Below, piece after piece: positions 1-10,891 of a stretch of DNA of 64,000 nucleotides. Positions within the stretch are counted from its first letter, which is position 1. Every line of letters starts with the position of its first letter. This DNA is from Orobanche coerulescens (Eukaryota; Streptophyta; Magnoliopsida; Lamiales; Orobanchaceae). Below the pieces are notes generated by a model. The model was given only the letters and a program-made list of their open reading frames with translations. It ran no database searches and was not told where the DNA came from. The translations under genes and the position numbers were made by a program. Where the stretch lies: positions 48,143,501-48,207,500 of the forward strand of contig CM065804.1 of assembly GCA_033398695.1 (NCBI GenBank), written 5' to 3'.

Positions 1-131
1 TTACATTCAGCTTTTACTGTTTTAATTATTGTGATTAATTAAGTATACTCTATACATTTAGTTGCTGAATCCACTGCAACCTACTGTATCCAAGACTTCC
101 GCTACGCACTCAGATTTAAAATCCATACAGT

Positions 132-410
132 TTGTTGTTTAAACTATTTCCCAAACTGTATCCAGTATACTTAGTGGCCAACAGAGAAGATAAAATTCAG
201 TTCATTAAGGATGGTCTGAATAAAGAGAATTTAGATAATATCGAAATTTCTCTTGACACGCATCCTAGTGGACTCGTACATTACAGAATTCGATGTTTGT
301 GGAATAAATTCAAACCAGAATATGAACAACGTCTTGGGAATCTGACGTTAAAAGACCCTGTTTGCCAATTTTTAGGAAAATTGGATGGGAAGCTTCTCCC
401 CGACTCATAG
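132..410 (+). CDS. Unrecognised 92-residue ORF
   Basis: An open frame of 92 codons. I do not recognise the product. It is hydrophilic, with a charged N-terminal half and no signal peptide or membrane segment. It lies upstream of the broken LOG-like sequence on the same strand, in a stretch that leads into Tat/Athila-type 3' non-coding DNA, so it may be a remnant of an extra ORF carried by that retroelement or a piece of a captured gene. No promoter or splice signal supports it as a free-standing gene, and chance cannot be excluded. Confidence 0.25.
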   Translation: MLFKLFPKLYPVYLVANREDKIQFIKDGLNKENLDNIEISLDTHPSGLVHYRIRCLWNKFKPEYEQRLGNLTLKDPVCQFLGKLDGKLLPDS

Positions 411-718
411 AAGGCATTTAGGCCATTTCTGAACGTAAAATCAGAGGAAGATGTGAGCCACAATCACAACTACTGTACATACACGTGAGTATCTTTTATT
501 TTTGTCGTATGGTGAGATTTTCTGAATAAAAAATGTGATACGCGATAAATGCATTCATTATTCTATTGAGTAGTTGAAGCACAATCAACGCAATCACAAA
601 CTTGTTTAGCAATTTTTCCTCATTTTTCTTTTATAAATAAACTTTGTGCTTGTTTCTTTTATTTATCCCTCAAACTTGTACTTTTCTCTTTTTCTCTCTA
701 AAAAATTTATTTTCAAAA

Positions 719-1315
719 ATGGAGTCATCATCTTCAACAAAAAAATTTAGCACAGTCTGCATTTTTGGTGGAGCTAGTTATGGAAAAGAGGCATGCTTTA
801 CTGAAGCAGCCCACAACTTGGGTCGTACCTTAGGAGAAAAATGCATTCATGTAGTTTACGGAGGAGGAAGTCTAGGATTAATGGGATGCGCCACTTCGCC
901 TATATGGAAGGAGTAAGAGTCCGGGAATAATTCCAAAACCTCCGTCGAAAGTAAAATCACCGGGTCAACTATTGGAGATGAGTTTAGATCTGTTAATATG
1001 CAAGATCGCATAACTCACATGATAAATAATTTTGGCGCCTTTATCACCCTTCCCGGTGGTTTTGGCACTCTTGAGGAACTTTTTCATGTAGTTACCAGAG
1101 CCCAGCTAAATGTTCATCAAAAACCAATAGGTCTGCTTAATGTCAATGGTTTATTTGATGGTTTACTATCTTTCATCGACTATTCTGCTGAAAAGGGTTT
1201 TATTTCCGAGCTTGCTAAACGAATCATAGTCGTTGCAACAACACCAGATGAACTAATAAAAAAACTCAATGAATTTGTTCCTCAACTAGATCCAGCTCTA
1301 GCTAAAATTGTCTAG
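719..1315 (+). pseudogene. LOG-like cytokinin phosphoribohydrolase, intron-less and broken
   Basis: LOG enzymes release free cytokinin from cytokinin riboside 5'-monophosphates. The start chosen is the ATG at 719, since the family-like protein begins there. The nucleotide-binding motif VYGGGSLGLMG is present near residue 50 and the PGGxGTxxE signature as LPGGFGTLEE (about 1050-1080); the C-terminal half runs in one frame to 1315. Between about 885 and 950 the reading changes frame twice: first TAA at 914-916, a GIIPK block in another frame, then a return to frame at ITGSTIGDEF. The segment that is MHQRKAEM in active LOGs reads MQDRITHM, losing the conserved Arg/Lys pair. Plant LOG genes normally have several introns; none is visible, which suggests a retrocopy or capture. 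A TATA-like TATAAATAAA lies near 632-641, and no poly(A) tract follows. Confidence 0.75.
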
Positions 1316-2096
1316 ATGGAAGATTTTACCGTGAGAAAACGAAAAGTGGATTCATTCCTCTCTCTTTGATAACCCATGTCGGACCTCTTGTTTTTTTTTT
1401 ACTTTCTGTCGTGTGTAATAATCATGCTAAATCGTGGCAGCTTAAGGAGTGTCTTCTTGATCTCTTGACGCGCATCTATTCGCGATTTATGTTTTGTTAT
1501 TTTATTGCTGTAATTTTTATTGTGTGGTTTTTTATTAAAGCATTGATGGCAGCGTAAGGCGACTCTTCAGACTTTCTTGATGCGCATCTTAAAAATTATG
1601 TTATACTTCCGAGTATATTTTATTTTCTTTTGTTGTGTGCCTCGTATATTTATTCTCTTGCAGATTCTAAAAGGCATTAGCTCAAGCATCAACTTTCTTA
1701 ACAGGGAGTATTCTGCTTTTCTGCATTGCTTTTTTTTTTTTTTTTTTAAAAACTGAGGACAGTTTTATTTTCAAGTTTGGGGGTGGTATGTTTTGGTGTG
1801 TTAGTATTTTGGAGATCTGGCCATAACACCAATAAGTTAGCTATATACAAGCTTCTAAAATCGTTTTAAACCGGTTAAAAATTATATATTCCAAAATTTT
1901 TGAGCCTTAATATCTCTTTCCAAGCCTTGTAGTTATCATATTAAATCGAGTCATTCGTTACCTTGAGAAAAGAAGAATCAGTCGGTTGATGAAAATTAGA
2001 ACTGAAATTTACTTAATTTGTGGAGTTTTTGATTTTTCATGCTTAAACTAAGAAATGATTTTCTGCAAAAATTCTATTCCCTAAAAAAAGGAGTCA

Positions 2097-2397
2097 TTGG
2101 TGAAAAGAGCTACACGTTAGCAAATAACGGTGTGAAAGCTATCACCTAAAAAAAATGACGAAAAGGAGAAGTGTTGAGCAGCAACAGCTGCCTAATTTTG
2201 GGGGTCTTAAATTTTGCGAAAAATAAAGGACTAACCATTGTTGGTGCGTAGCTGCCGTCTCACAGAAAAATTGGTGAAAAGATCTACATGTTAGCAAATA
2301 ACGGTGTGAAAGCTATCACCTTTTAAAAAAAATGAGATAGAAATTGTGTTGGTTAAAAGAGCTACACGTTAGCAAATAACGCTGTGAAAGCTATGAC
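2097..2397 (+). repeat. Three copies of a 49-50 bp direct repeat
   Basis: Copies at 2097-2146, 2271-2320 and 2349-2397 share TTGGTGAAAAGAGCTACACG at the start and GTGAAAGCTATCACC at the end, with a few substitutions. Spacing is irregular (174 and 78 bp). GGTGA at the start and TCACC at the end of each unit are inverted copies, so each unit could fold at its ends. They lie in the 3' non-coding part of the Tat-type element. Confidence 0.85.
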
Positions 2398-2856
2398 TAA
2401 AAGGGATGTAGTTTATGAGCAGATTTGAATTAATTAGCGGCTGAATTTCAATATACTCAATTTCGTGAACAATCACAATATTTGATAACGTCAATGAAAT
2501 TCTTCTTCATATTGAGTCGAAAAATAAGCGAGTGATCGAGAGCAACCATTAAAGGGAGTCGTGTGTTTCACGGGTGGGAAAGAAATAATCAACCTTTTGG
2601 GGGGAAAACCTTGAATTTGGAATTACAAAATAAAAACCGTATTTTAACTTCAAAATCATCAGTAGATTTATTTTGAATCCTGATTCATTTCTATCTACTG
2701 TATATAGCTGGTTGTTGTATATTAATGGCATTTTGATCTCCTATTCCCTTTTTATATTTTATGTGTGTATTAGTATTTTTGTGTCTTATTTTTATTTTTA
2801 TTTTTATTTTTTGTGTGTGATTAATAAAGAGTCTTGCTCGGGACTAAAAAGAATTC

Positions 2857-2868
2857 AAATTTGGGGGT
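2857..2868 (+). other. Polypurine tract of Tat-type element
   Basis: AAATTTGGGGGT directly precedes the LTR start TGATAAGTG. This is the expected plus-strand primer for a gypsy element and identifies the following LTR as a 3' LTR. Confidence 0.6.
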
Positions 2869-3252
2869 GTGATAAGTGTTAGTTTTATACACTTATCCAT
2901 AGTTTGTATCGATAAATAACACCCATAATTGAGCAAGTCTACTCGTTTTTTGCTTTAATTAAGTAGTTTTTAATTTATTTATTTTTATCGGATGATGATG
3001 TAAATCTAGTCTTAATCGGATTGAATAACTGATTTACTCAAGAAATAACATGTTTATAAAATATTCTCTTTGCTTAATTTTAATATATTCATATTGTAGG
3101 GCTTTCCGAAACGAATTCGGCAGTCTTTCCGGATTCAAAATCAGAGTTATATATCAAAAGTTATCATCCGAAGAAGATTTGGGGCAAAAACGCAAAGCCT
3201 GAGAAATTCTGGGCAACGTAACTCTCAAAGCAACCAAATTGACGAAGCCAAG

Positions 3253-3308
3253 TTACGGCCGTAACTACTGAATGTTACGGCCGTAACTACTGCATGTTAC
3301 GGCCGTAA
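3253..3308 (+). repeat. Palindrome array, TTACGGCCGTAA x3, 22-bp pitch
   Basis: Perfect palindromes at 3253-3264, 3275-3286 and 3297-3308, each start exactly 22 bp from the last. The spacers are similar here (ACTACTGAATG and ACTACTGCATG), so this array could also be read as a 22-bp tandem repeat. It ends 128 bp before the TATA box. Confidence 0.95.
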
Positions 3309-3436
3309 CTCTTGACAGATTGTGATAATTTGTCTAATTTTTTATACTTTTTGTGTATTATTGAGGGGATGGCTGACATTGATCCGATCTATTGTAATAA
3401 TGCTGGAGTTTTGGAGCTATTAGATGACTTTAGGTG

Positions 3437-3444
3437 TATAAATA
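3437..3444 (+). promoter_or_regulatory. TATA box of Tat-type LTR
   Basis: TATAAATA in the context AGGTGTATAAATAGACC is a near-consensus plant TATA box inside the LTR, as expected at the U3/R border. Confidence 0.6.
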
Positions 3445-4447
3445 GACCCCTTAGATCCTTCATCATTCATCATTCGTCTTATAATTTTCCACTTTTTGTA
3501 ATATTTTCTTTTTGTTTGAAGAACACACTTGTGTTCTTGAGTGATTTGTGTAAGAGTGGTATAGCATATATTGTTTAGAGAGTTTATTGCTTCTTTCTCC
3601 TTTATCTACTAAGGGAGTGAGGATCAATTCTTTCTCTTGATTCAACTAATAATGACCACTCAAGCTTGTATTATGTATATTAGACCTTCATGGGCTAAGT
3701 TACCTTTAGTTGGGATTATAAACAAGGTTAGTCATGTTATTTAAGTTTGTATAAAGATCTATTGTAAATTACTTATTATTGTGTGTGATTTTCATTGTTT
3801 TAACAATCTTTATTTGTTTGGCCAATAAATGACGATATTTATGGTCTTCATATGTTTCGAAAGAAAATATGTTTGATTAGATCAAATGATCTTCACTCTA
3901 AGTTGTTCTAGGGGATAGAAATATACCTCTAGACCTTAGATGATTCTTTGAGTTATTTTCATAAATCCTAGTGCTATGTATTGAAGCCAATCAACATAGA
4001 AATATAGTTGATTGATTTAATATGTAAGGGGCGTTTTATAGTTCGAAAGAGAAACCGTCTTTTTAAGGAAAATCGAATCTACACAACATAATAAGTAAAT
4101 TCATCTTATGATCTCCTATACATCTTCTATAACTAATGACGAACTAAGTTTGTAATCCCAACTATTTCATTTTATCGTTAATCAATCTATTTTTTGTGCA
4201 ATCTTTTTATTTCCTTAAAATATTAGAACTATTATTACATTTTCTTTGCAATTATTAAACCAAACTCTTTAATTGTGTGTTTCACTCATCTTAGTAGCTA
4301 TAAAAAATAGACTAATAGTGTATAATTCAAATTATAACCAAACTTCCTCGTGGGATCGATAAACCGGACTCAAAAAGTCCACTTACTATTTGATACGATA
4401 TCGTGCACTTGCGATAGTTACACTAAGAACGTGTCAAGTTTTTGGGG

Positions 4448-4478
4448 CACTGTAATAGCCGCCTTTTGGGGTGTTACA
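4448..4478 (+). mobile_element. Remnant of the 5' LTR of element 1
   Basis: These 31 bp are identical to the end of the 3' LTR (32010-32040), starting CACTGTAATAGCC and ending GGGGTGTTACA. The rest of the roughly 2.7-kb LTR is missing; the Tat-type LTR ends 11 bp upstream. A deletion or illegitimate recombination is implied. Confidence 0.9.
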
Positions 4479-4483
4479 GAAGA

Positions 4484-4495
4484 TGGTATCCGAGA
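4484..4495 (+). other. Primer binding site of element 1 (tRNA-Met type)
   Basis: TGGTATCCGAGA lies 5 bp after the LTR end. It differs by one internal base from the TGGTATCGGAG found at the same place in elements A, B and C, and matches the initiator-Met tRNA 3' end type used by many plant LTR elements. Confidence 0.8.
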
Positions 4496-4927
4496 GTCGT
4501 TTTACCTTTAAGAGTCATTGAGAAATGAACTAATATCAAGAGAAATTCGTGTCACGTGTGACCTTTGCAAGCGCCTGACCCTATGAGCCAAATAGGATAT
4601 GTACTTTACGAGCCATGATTTAATTACTGGCATGATATTGTTATCAGAATGGATCTCTTTGTTGATCTTGATTATTTGAGGATCCGTGGCAGGATTTATC
4701 TGATTGATAATTCGAGGTAGATTCTGGATTGATTATGTGATTGAAATTGTTCGACTCGACGTCGATATGATATTTTGTGTGGCACTAGTAGTGTTGATAA
4801 TTCATTATGAACTGTTTTCATGAATATCTAGTTCCTTGTTGCTATTAACTTAGCATGAATTTTGATTGGTCATAAAGACTGTCATGAACTGTGCTTATGG
4901 TTATTATTATTGTTTGATTCTTTCAGT

Positions 4928-6000
4928 ATGGAAAGAAATCTGAGAGGCCGTGGCAGAGGGGCACGAGGCCGCGGAATGGGCTGAATCCCGATACCACGAG
5001 CCAACACGCGCTCAAATGTGGAGCAGAGTTCTGCAGGCAGTGATTCGCCTTCTAGGGACCAATCGCACCACACTGGATGCGAGGATGCGCGTGTCGATCT
5101 TTACGTTGTTATGCAGGGCATGATGGCTCAAATGACCCAGATGGGTCAATTAATGGAAGCTATGCAGAGAGCTACTACTGGCCAGCAATAGGGCCTCATC
5201 CTCCACATCCTGTACATGGCGGATCCGTGAGTCGAATCATCAGCGACACCTCTCGCCAGCGACCCCCGACTTTTGAAGGCTCCTCTGAGCCTGCTGATAT
5301 CATACATTGGATTGAACACTTTGAGAAATTATTCGAGATGGTGGTCTGCCCAGAGGAGAATCGCGTCTCCGTAGCACCCTACTATCTTAGCAAGGGCGCC
5401 CACACCTGATGGCTTTCTGTGAGGCCAGCTGATGGTGTATATACTTGGGAGGATTTTAAAAACCTCATGTTAGACCCTTACTATCCAGGGCCACTCCGTG
5501 AGGCCAAGCTATCAGAATTGCTGAACCCGGACCCGTCTGAAGACGATGATGTACTATCTATTGTCGAGAAATTTCAAGCACTTCTTCCTTTCACCTCGTC
5601 GATTGTCCGAACAGAGACCGATAAGATCAAATATTTTCTCAAGAGTCTTAAACCCCGAATGAGAATGCAACTGTTGAATCACCACTGTACAGCCCTACCG
5701 GAGTTCATCGAGAAAGCTCTGAATACGAACTCACCGCAAAGGAGATCTCTTAGAAGCAACCACATTCCAACAAAAAAAGATCCAAGAACCAGAATCAGAC
5801 TTACAGTAACTGGGGGATATTCAGGGAGCCCCAGTCGTTGTCGAACCCTTCTGAATGACCACCCATGGCATCGAAGTCAGCCAGATCTCATGCTCCAGTT
5901 TAATCTTTTGTCCAGGACTGTGTACCTCCGTCCACTTCTTATCAGACTACCTGGGCGAACAGAGGGATGGGCCGGGGAAACCAAGCTGGTACATCAAACT
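4928..6000 (+). pseudogene. gag: Gag of element 1, broken
   Basis: Gag forms the retrotransposon capsid. It starts MERNLRGRGRGARGRGMG at 4928, the Arg/Gly-rich leader typical of Tekay-like Gag, but hits TGA at 4982. The frame continues and meets TAG near 5188, then changes frame. The capsid-like part (PTFEGSSEPADIIHWIEHFE, about 5260-5320) continues past TGA at 5407-5409, where a Trp of the WWL-type motif would stand, to about 5750. The zinc-knuckle segment expected before the protease is unrecognisable (about 5750-6000 reads as low-quality, out-of-frame sequence). Confidence 0.8.
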
Positions 6001-6009
6001 GCAAAACCT

Positions 6010-9000
6010 AGGATTTACGAGATGAAGAAGGCCGATGATCCCGAAGCCAGCATGATTGCAGGTGCTCTCGAGATCCGATCTCAGCCCATCTGTGTTCTGT
6101 TTGATACTGGTGTTTCATATTCCTTTTTATCTTCTTCTTGTTTGAGTCATTTGCAATTAGATCATGTTACCAATTGTGAACCTTATGTAACTAGTCTACC
6201 CGATGGTAGAAGAATTGTTGGGAATCTTGAAGTGCATAACTGTCCGATTTGCATGAATGACCATGAGTGGTTGTCAAACCTAATTGTAGTCGATTTACCT
6301 AAAGATGATGTAATCTTGGGTATCGATTGGATGGATCGTCATGATGCCATACTTAGCGTCCGCAAGCGGATAGTGACCGTCACATCTGAAGATGGCGTTG
6401 AGTATATTTTTCAGGGTGACAATCCCAGCCGTTCCGGGAGAGTCATCAGCACTATGAAAGCAGCGAAACTGCTTAATCAAGGGTGTATTGGTTATTGGTG
6501 TTACATGACCAAAATAGCGGATCGACCAGTTGAATTGGCCGATATTCCGGTAGTCCAAGACTACCCAGATGTATTTCCGGATGAGTTTCCAGGCTTACCT
6601 CCACATTGTGATGTAGAGTTTACTATTGAGTTAGAGCCAGGTACGTCCCCACTTTCGAAAGCACCATATCATATGGCTCCGACCGAGATGCAGGAGTTGA
6701 AGAACCAGCTTGAGTAGTTGACCGAGAAAGGATATATTCAACCTAGTGCGTCTCCTTGGGGAGCATCAATGCTACTTGTATGGAAGAAAGACGAATCTCT
6801 GTGTTTGTGTATTGATTACCATAAATTGAACCAGGTAACCATCAAGAACAAACATCCATTGCCTCGTATTGATGATTTATTGGATCAACTTTTGGGAGCT
6901 GTTGTGTTTTCTAAGATTGACTTGAGGTCTGAGTATCATTAGTTGAGGATTCGAGAGTCTGACATTTCGAAGACCGCTTTTCGTACTCGCTATGGGCATT
7001 ATGAGTTCGTAATGATGCCTTTTGGACTGACTAATGCACCCGCGGGATTCATGGAGTTGATGAATCGAGTTTTTATTAATTATCTGGATCGCTTTGTAGT
7101 TGTTTTTATTGACGGCATTCTGATTTACTCTCGTGACCATGAAGAGTATGAACGTCATCTCCATCTAGTTCTCGGTGCGTTGAGGCAGGAACAGCTTTAT
7201 GGGAAGTTTTCCAAATGTGAGTTCTAGATGCCTTAGATTATTTTTCTTGGGCATGTGATATCAGCCGAAGGGGTGAGAGTAGACCCACAGAAGACAGAAG
7301 CTATCCGAGACTGGCTACCTCGAAGAACGTGAAGGAAGTTCGCAGTTTCCTGGGTCTAGAAGGTTATTACCGACGGTTCGTAGAAGGTTTTTCCAAGATT
7401 GCGCAACCGATGACTAACCTGTTGAGGAAGGATAAGAAGTATTTGTGGTCAGGGGCATGTCAGCAAAGTTTTGATGAACTCAAGAGTCGATTAATTTCAG
7501 CACCTATTTTGGTTCTACCAAAAAGAACGGAGGGATTCGTAGTGTATAACGACGCATTGAGACAGGGCCTTGGATGTGTACTAATGCAGGAAGGGAAGGT
7601 GGTTGCCTATGCATCGAGACAATTGCGACCCTATGAAGTTAAATATCCGACCCATGATTTGGAGCTAGCGGCCATGGTGTTTGCTTTGAAAATATGGCGC
7701 CACTATCTGTATGGAGTTACCTGTCAGATCTTTACTGATCACAAGAGCCTGAAGTATATTTTTACTCAGAAGGAGTTGAACATGAGGCAGAGAAGGTGGC
7801 TAGAACTAATAAAAGACTATGATATCGAGATCATTTATCATACGGGCAAAGCAAATGTGGTTGTCGATGCCTTGACTCGTAAGACTATACATGATCAGAT
7901 ACTTGCCCGCTTGACAGTTGAGAGAGAATTGCAGTTGGAATTCGTGAGGCCGTAAATTGAAGTTTGGTTACAGCATATTCAGGGACAACTTTGCACACTT
8001 TAGATTTCATCATCCCTTGATGATAGAATCAGATCGAAGCAGGTTACGGACCCATTCTTATCTCGAGTTCGGGATGAAATAACTCAAAAGAAAGCCCCTA
8101 GATTTGTGATCCACGAGGATGGATTGATATGCTTCAGGAATCGAGTTTGCGTACCCATAGACGACGAGTTGAGGAACTCTATCCTGAGAGAGGCCCATGC
8201 TACCCCATACTCCATTTACCCGGGGTCTAGAAAGACGTATAAGGATTTAAAGCAATATTATTAGTGAGGTAATATGAAACGTGAAGTTGCAGAGTTTGTT
8301 TCGAGATGTTTAACCTGTCAGCAGGTTAAGATTGAGCATCAACGACCCGCACGAATGCTGAAACCGCTCCCAATTCCCGTGTGGAAATGGGAGGACATAT
8401 TGATGGATTTTATCACTAGCTTGCCGACGAGTCGTCGAGAGATGAAAATGATTTGGGTGATTATGGACAGTCTAACCATATCAGCCCACTTTTTAGAGAT
8501 TAAAGACACCTGGGGACCCGATAGATTGGACCAGCTGCTTATTAAAGAGATTGTAAGGTTACATGGTACCCCCAAGAGTATTGTATCCGATCGTGATGGG
8601 AGATATGTGTCTCACTTCTGGAAAGCAGTTCATCGTGCAATGGGTACGTAGTTGAACTTCAGTACGGCATTTCATCCGCTAACTGATGGTAAGTCTGAAC
8701 GGACTATCCAAACTCTAGAGGATATGTTGAGGGCGTGCGCTCTTGATTGGAAGGATGATTGGGAAGCCCAACTGCCCTTGATGGAATTCACTTACAATAA
8801 TAGTTGGCATGCTCCGATTCAGATGGCACCATATGAAGCATTGTATGGCTGTCGTGGTTGGTCTCCGTTGTGTTGGGATGACCTGTCTGAATCTTTGGGT
8901 ACAGAACCTGATATGTTGTTAGTAGCCCGAGAGAAGATCGCTCTGATTAGAAGTCGTTTGTTAACAGCTCAAAGCCGATAGAAGTCTTACACAGACAACC

Positions 9001-9425
9001 GTCGACGACCACAAAAGTTCATGGTCAGCGACCATGTACTAATGAAGGTGTCCCCTACTCGAGGTGTTTTTTGTTTTGGGAAGAGAGGCAAGCTGAGTCC
9101 GAGGTATATCGGGCCGTTTGAGGTTTTGGAACGAGTAGGCGATCTGGTCTATCGTCTGGCATTTCCACTAGCTCTGAGTCGGATTCATAACGTGTTTCAT
9201 GTCTCCCAGTTGAGGAAATATGTTGCTGATCCGAGTCATACACTTCAGTTCGATGAGATCGAAATAGCGGAGGATCATTCATACGAGGAGCTTCCCGTAC
9301 AGATACTTGAGAGGAGGATCAAACTGTTGCGGAACAAGACAATACCCCTACTGAAGGTTCAGTGGTCACGACACGGAGTCAAGGAAGCTACATGGGAGAC
9401 GGAGAGCAGCATGCGAGAGAGGTAA
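6010..9425 (+). pseudogene. pol: Pol of element 1: PR-RT-RNaseH-IN-chromodomain, broken
   Basis: Protease has LFDTGVS (about 6098). RT spans about 6550-7227; its catalytic YxDD box reads FIDG near 7110, so a catalytic Asp is lost. RNase H (about 7329-7900) lacks the first catalytic Asp context seen in sister copies (VVYNDA rather than VYSDA). Integrase keeps CLTCQQV of the zinc site and the DDE blocks MDF, SDRDG and KSERT (about 8300-8710). The chromodomain (KVQWSRHGVKEATWE) ends at 9423. Stops at 6715, 6940, 7225, 7953, 8649, 8979 and frameshifts near 7230-7330 and 7960-8270 disable it. Most stops replace a Gln or Trp codon of the sister elements. Confidence 0.92.
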
Positions 9426-9455
9426 CCCGAGTTGTTTACCCCTTAGTTTCGAGAA

Positions 9456-9460
9456 TGAAA
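9456..9460. repeat. TSD of element A, left copy (TGAAA)
   Basis: TGAAA precedes the TG of the A 5' LTR and recurs at 19047-19051 directly after the CA of its 3' LTR. A 5-bp duplication is standard for Ty3/gypsy integrase. Confidence 0.9.
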
Positions 9461-9616
9461 TGTAATATCCGGATTTATTACAGTGTATTTCATCTGTATT
9501 CAAACCATGTATTATTTCGGATTGGTGATTTTGATTATTGGAGTATGATATCTAGTGCATTAATATCATTACGCATAAGTATAGAAACATGCAAAATTGC
9601 TCAAGCAACCTTGTGA

Positions 9617-9837
9617 TAGCGCACGCTAAGAATGTATCTTAACGCGCGCTATCGGGCCATTTTTAGCGCACGCTATGCAGGTATGAGTAACGTGCGCTAA
9701 GGACTCAATTATTGAGCGGGCACTGCCTGCGCGCCAAGGGACATGGGTCCGGATAAGATTCCCGCTGACGCACCCGGACAAAATCTGAAGTCAACCATTA
9801 TTAGCGCACGCTAAGGGATGCTTAGTAGCGTGCGCTA
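9617..9837 (+). repeat. Palindrome array 1 of A 5' LTR (TAGCGCACGCTA type)
   Basis: 12-mers start at 9617, 9640, 9664, 9688, then 9802, 9826: steps 23, 24, 24, gap 114, 24. Units are TAGCGCACGCTA, TAACGCGCGCTA, TAGCGCACGCTA, TAACGTGCGCTA, TAGCGCACGCTA, TAGCGTGCGCTA. All have CGNNCG at the centre. The array ends 22 bp before the TATA box. Confidence 0.95.
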
Positions 9838-9859
9838 ACTTGTCAATAATGCAGAATAT

Positions 9860-9866
9860 TATAAAT
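9860..9866 (+). promoter_or_regulatory. TATA box of A 5' LTR
   Basis: TATAAAT in AATATTATAAATGAGAC. The same box is at 17102-17108 in the 3' LTR and 44509-44515 in element C, always just after the two-unit part of the array. Confidence 0.65.
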
Positions 9867-10677
9867 GAGACATCAACGGCTTGGGCTTTCATTTCCTTCG
9901 TTTTTACTTCATCTTTGAGAGTCCAGAGAGCAAGAATCTCCCTTCTAAACACTTAGAACGTTTATGAGTGATCATGGAATGATTGAGTATCATTTGTGAG
10001 TGATCATTGAAGAGAAGTAACACCTTGGAGTGGCACATAACCAACCGGAGTCGAATTACACCTTGTGGTTCAGTGAATCCAGCATATTAAGGTATGTTCA
10101 ACCTATCACCAGTCTTAGATTTGGATTTCCAATGGATATGATGATCATGTTATCGAGATATTGAATTTCATTAGTGAATTATTTCAACAACATCATGTTT
10201 AGAAGATTGGGATGTCTACAATTACGTTATTATTGTTGGAACCTTGAAGTTGGAATCCTAGTACTTCAATTGATGAGAGAATATTCGGAAGTTAACAATC
10301 CATATGATTTATGTGATCATGATTTGGAAAAGATGTTATAAGGACTTAAAGAAAGAATCATCTTAGGAAATATTCTTTCGTATAAGTCGGGATTGTTAGT
10401 TCACCTCAAGATGAAGTCTGAATATGTATAATGATAGTAGCATCTAACACATCAACCGGAGATAACCAACCTTGCATGAAAAATTGTAATCAAGATGGAT
10501 TATGGTGTCATGATGATTATACGTATATTTTTGCATCTTGAAGTTGATATCATCCTGGAGATCATTCATAAGAGTAAGAACTTGGTATTCATGGAAGTAA
10601 CATGAATTATCACGAAGGATTTCATTGTTTCGAACATGGCAAGAATAGCGATCGCTCAAGCAAATCGCCATGCGAGA

Positions 10678-10891
10678 TAGCGCACGCTAGATTGCGCTTA
10701 ACGCGGCGCTATCGAGTACTAGTTAGCGTGCGCTACGTTTGGTACGTAACGTACGCTAGACCACCAGTCGAGTCAGTTGGCTGATCAGTGAAGTACTGAC
10801 CATGCATAGTTAACGTGCGCTAGTAATTGTTGTTTGCGTGCGCTATCGGGCAGACGTAACGCACGCTACACAGAATACTTAGCGTGCGCTA
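10678..10891 (+). repeat. Palindrome array 2 of A 5' LTR, downstream of TATA
   Basis: Units start at 10678, 10699, 10724, 10747, then 10811, 10834, 10857, 10880; the last four are at exactly 23-bp pitch and the first four average 23. The 3' LTR (about 17934-18132) and element C (45340-45555) carry the same array. It lies about 0.8 kb past the TATA box, so it would be in the transcribed leader if transcription starts there. Confidence 0.92.

Larger units (their letters stand above)
1316..2869 (+). other. Tat/Athila-type 3' internal non-coding region
   Basis: No convincing coding sequence. Around 1753-1784 the order ACTGAGGACAGTTTT then CAAGTTTGGGGGTGG matches the post-pol 'GAGGACAGT ... AAGTGTGGGG' signature of Tat/Athila gypsy elements, a purine-rich internal tract. 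A second purine tract (2857-2868) directly abuts the LTR. The stretch is AT-rich, has a T17-18 run near 1730-1747, and contains a threefold dispersed repeat (see 2097-2397). It joins the LOG-like sequence without any visible boundary. Confidence 0.55.
2870..4436 (+). mobile_element. LTR of a Tat/Athila-type Ty3/gypsy element
   Basis: Begins TGATAAGTGTTAG right after a polypurine tract and ends CACTAAGAACGTGTCA. The sequence beyond the end, AGTTTTTGGGG, resembles the first bases of the usual Tat/Athila region after the 5' LTR (AGTTTTTGGCGCCG), so this LTR may have internal DNA on both sides. It carries three 12-bp palindromes (3253-3308) and a TATA box at 3437. Length is about 1.57 kb. No partner LTR is visible. 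Confidence 0.65.

Noticed and set aside
1366..1557. 63-residue hydrophobic ORF downstream of the LOG-like sequence
   Set aside because: Its Phe/Ile/Val-rich composition follows from T-rich non-coding DNA of a Tat-type 3' region.
2673..2882. 69-residue ORF overlapping the polypurine tract and LTR start
   Set aside because: Tyr/Phe-rich low-complexity translation of T/A-rich DNA that crosses a retroelement border.
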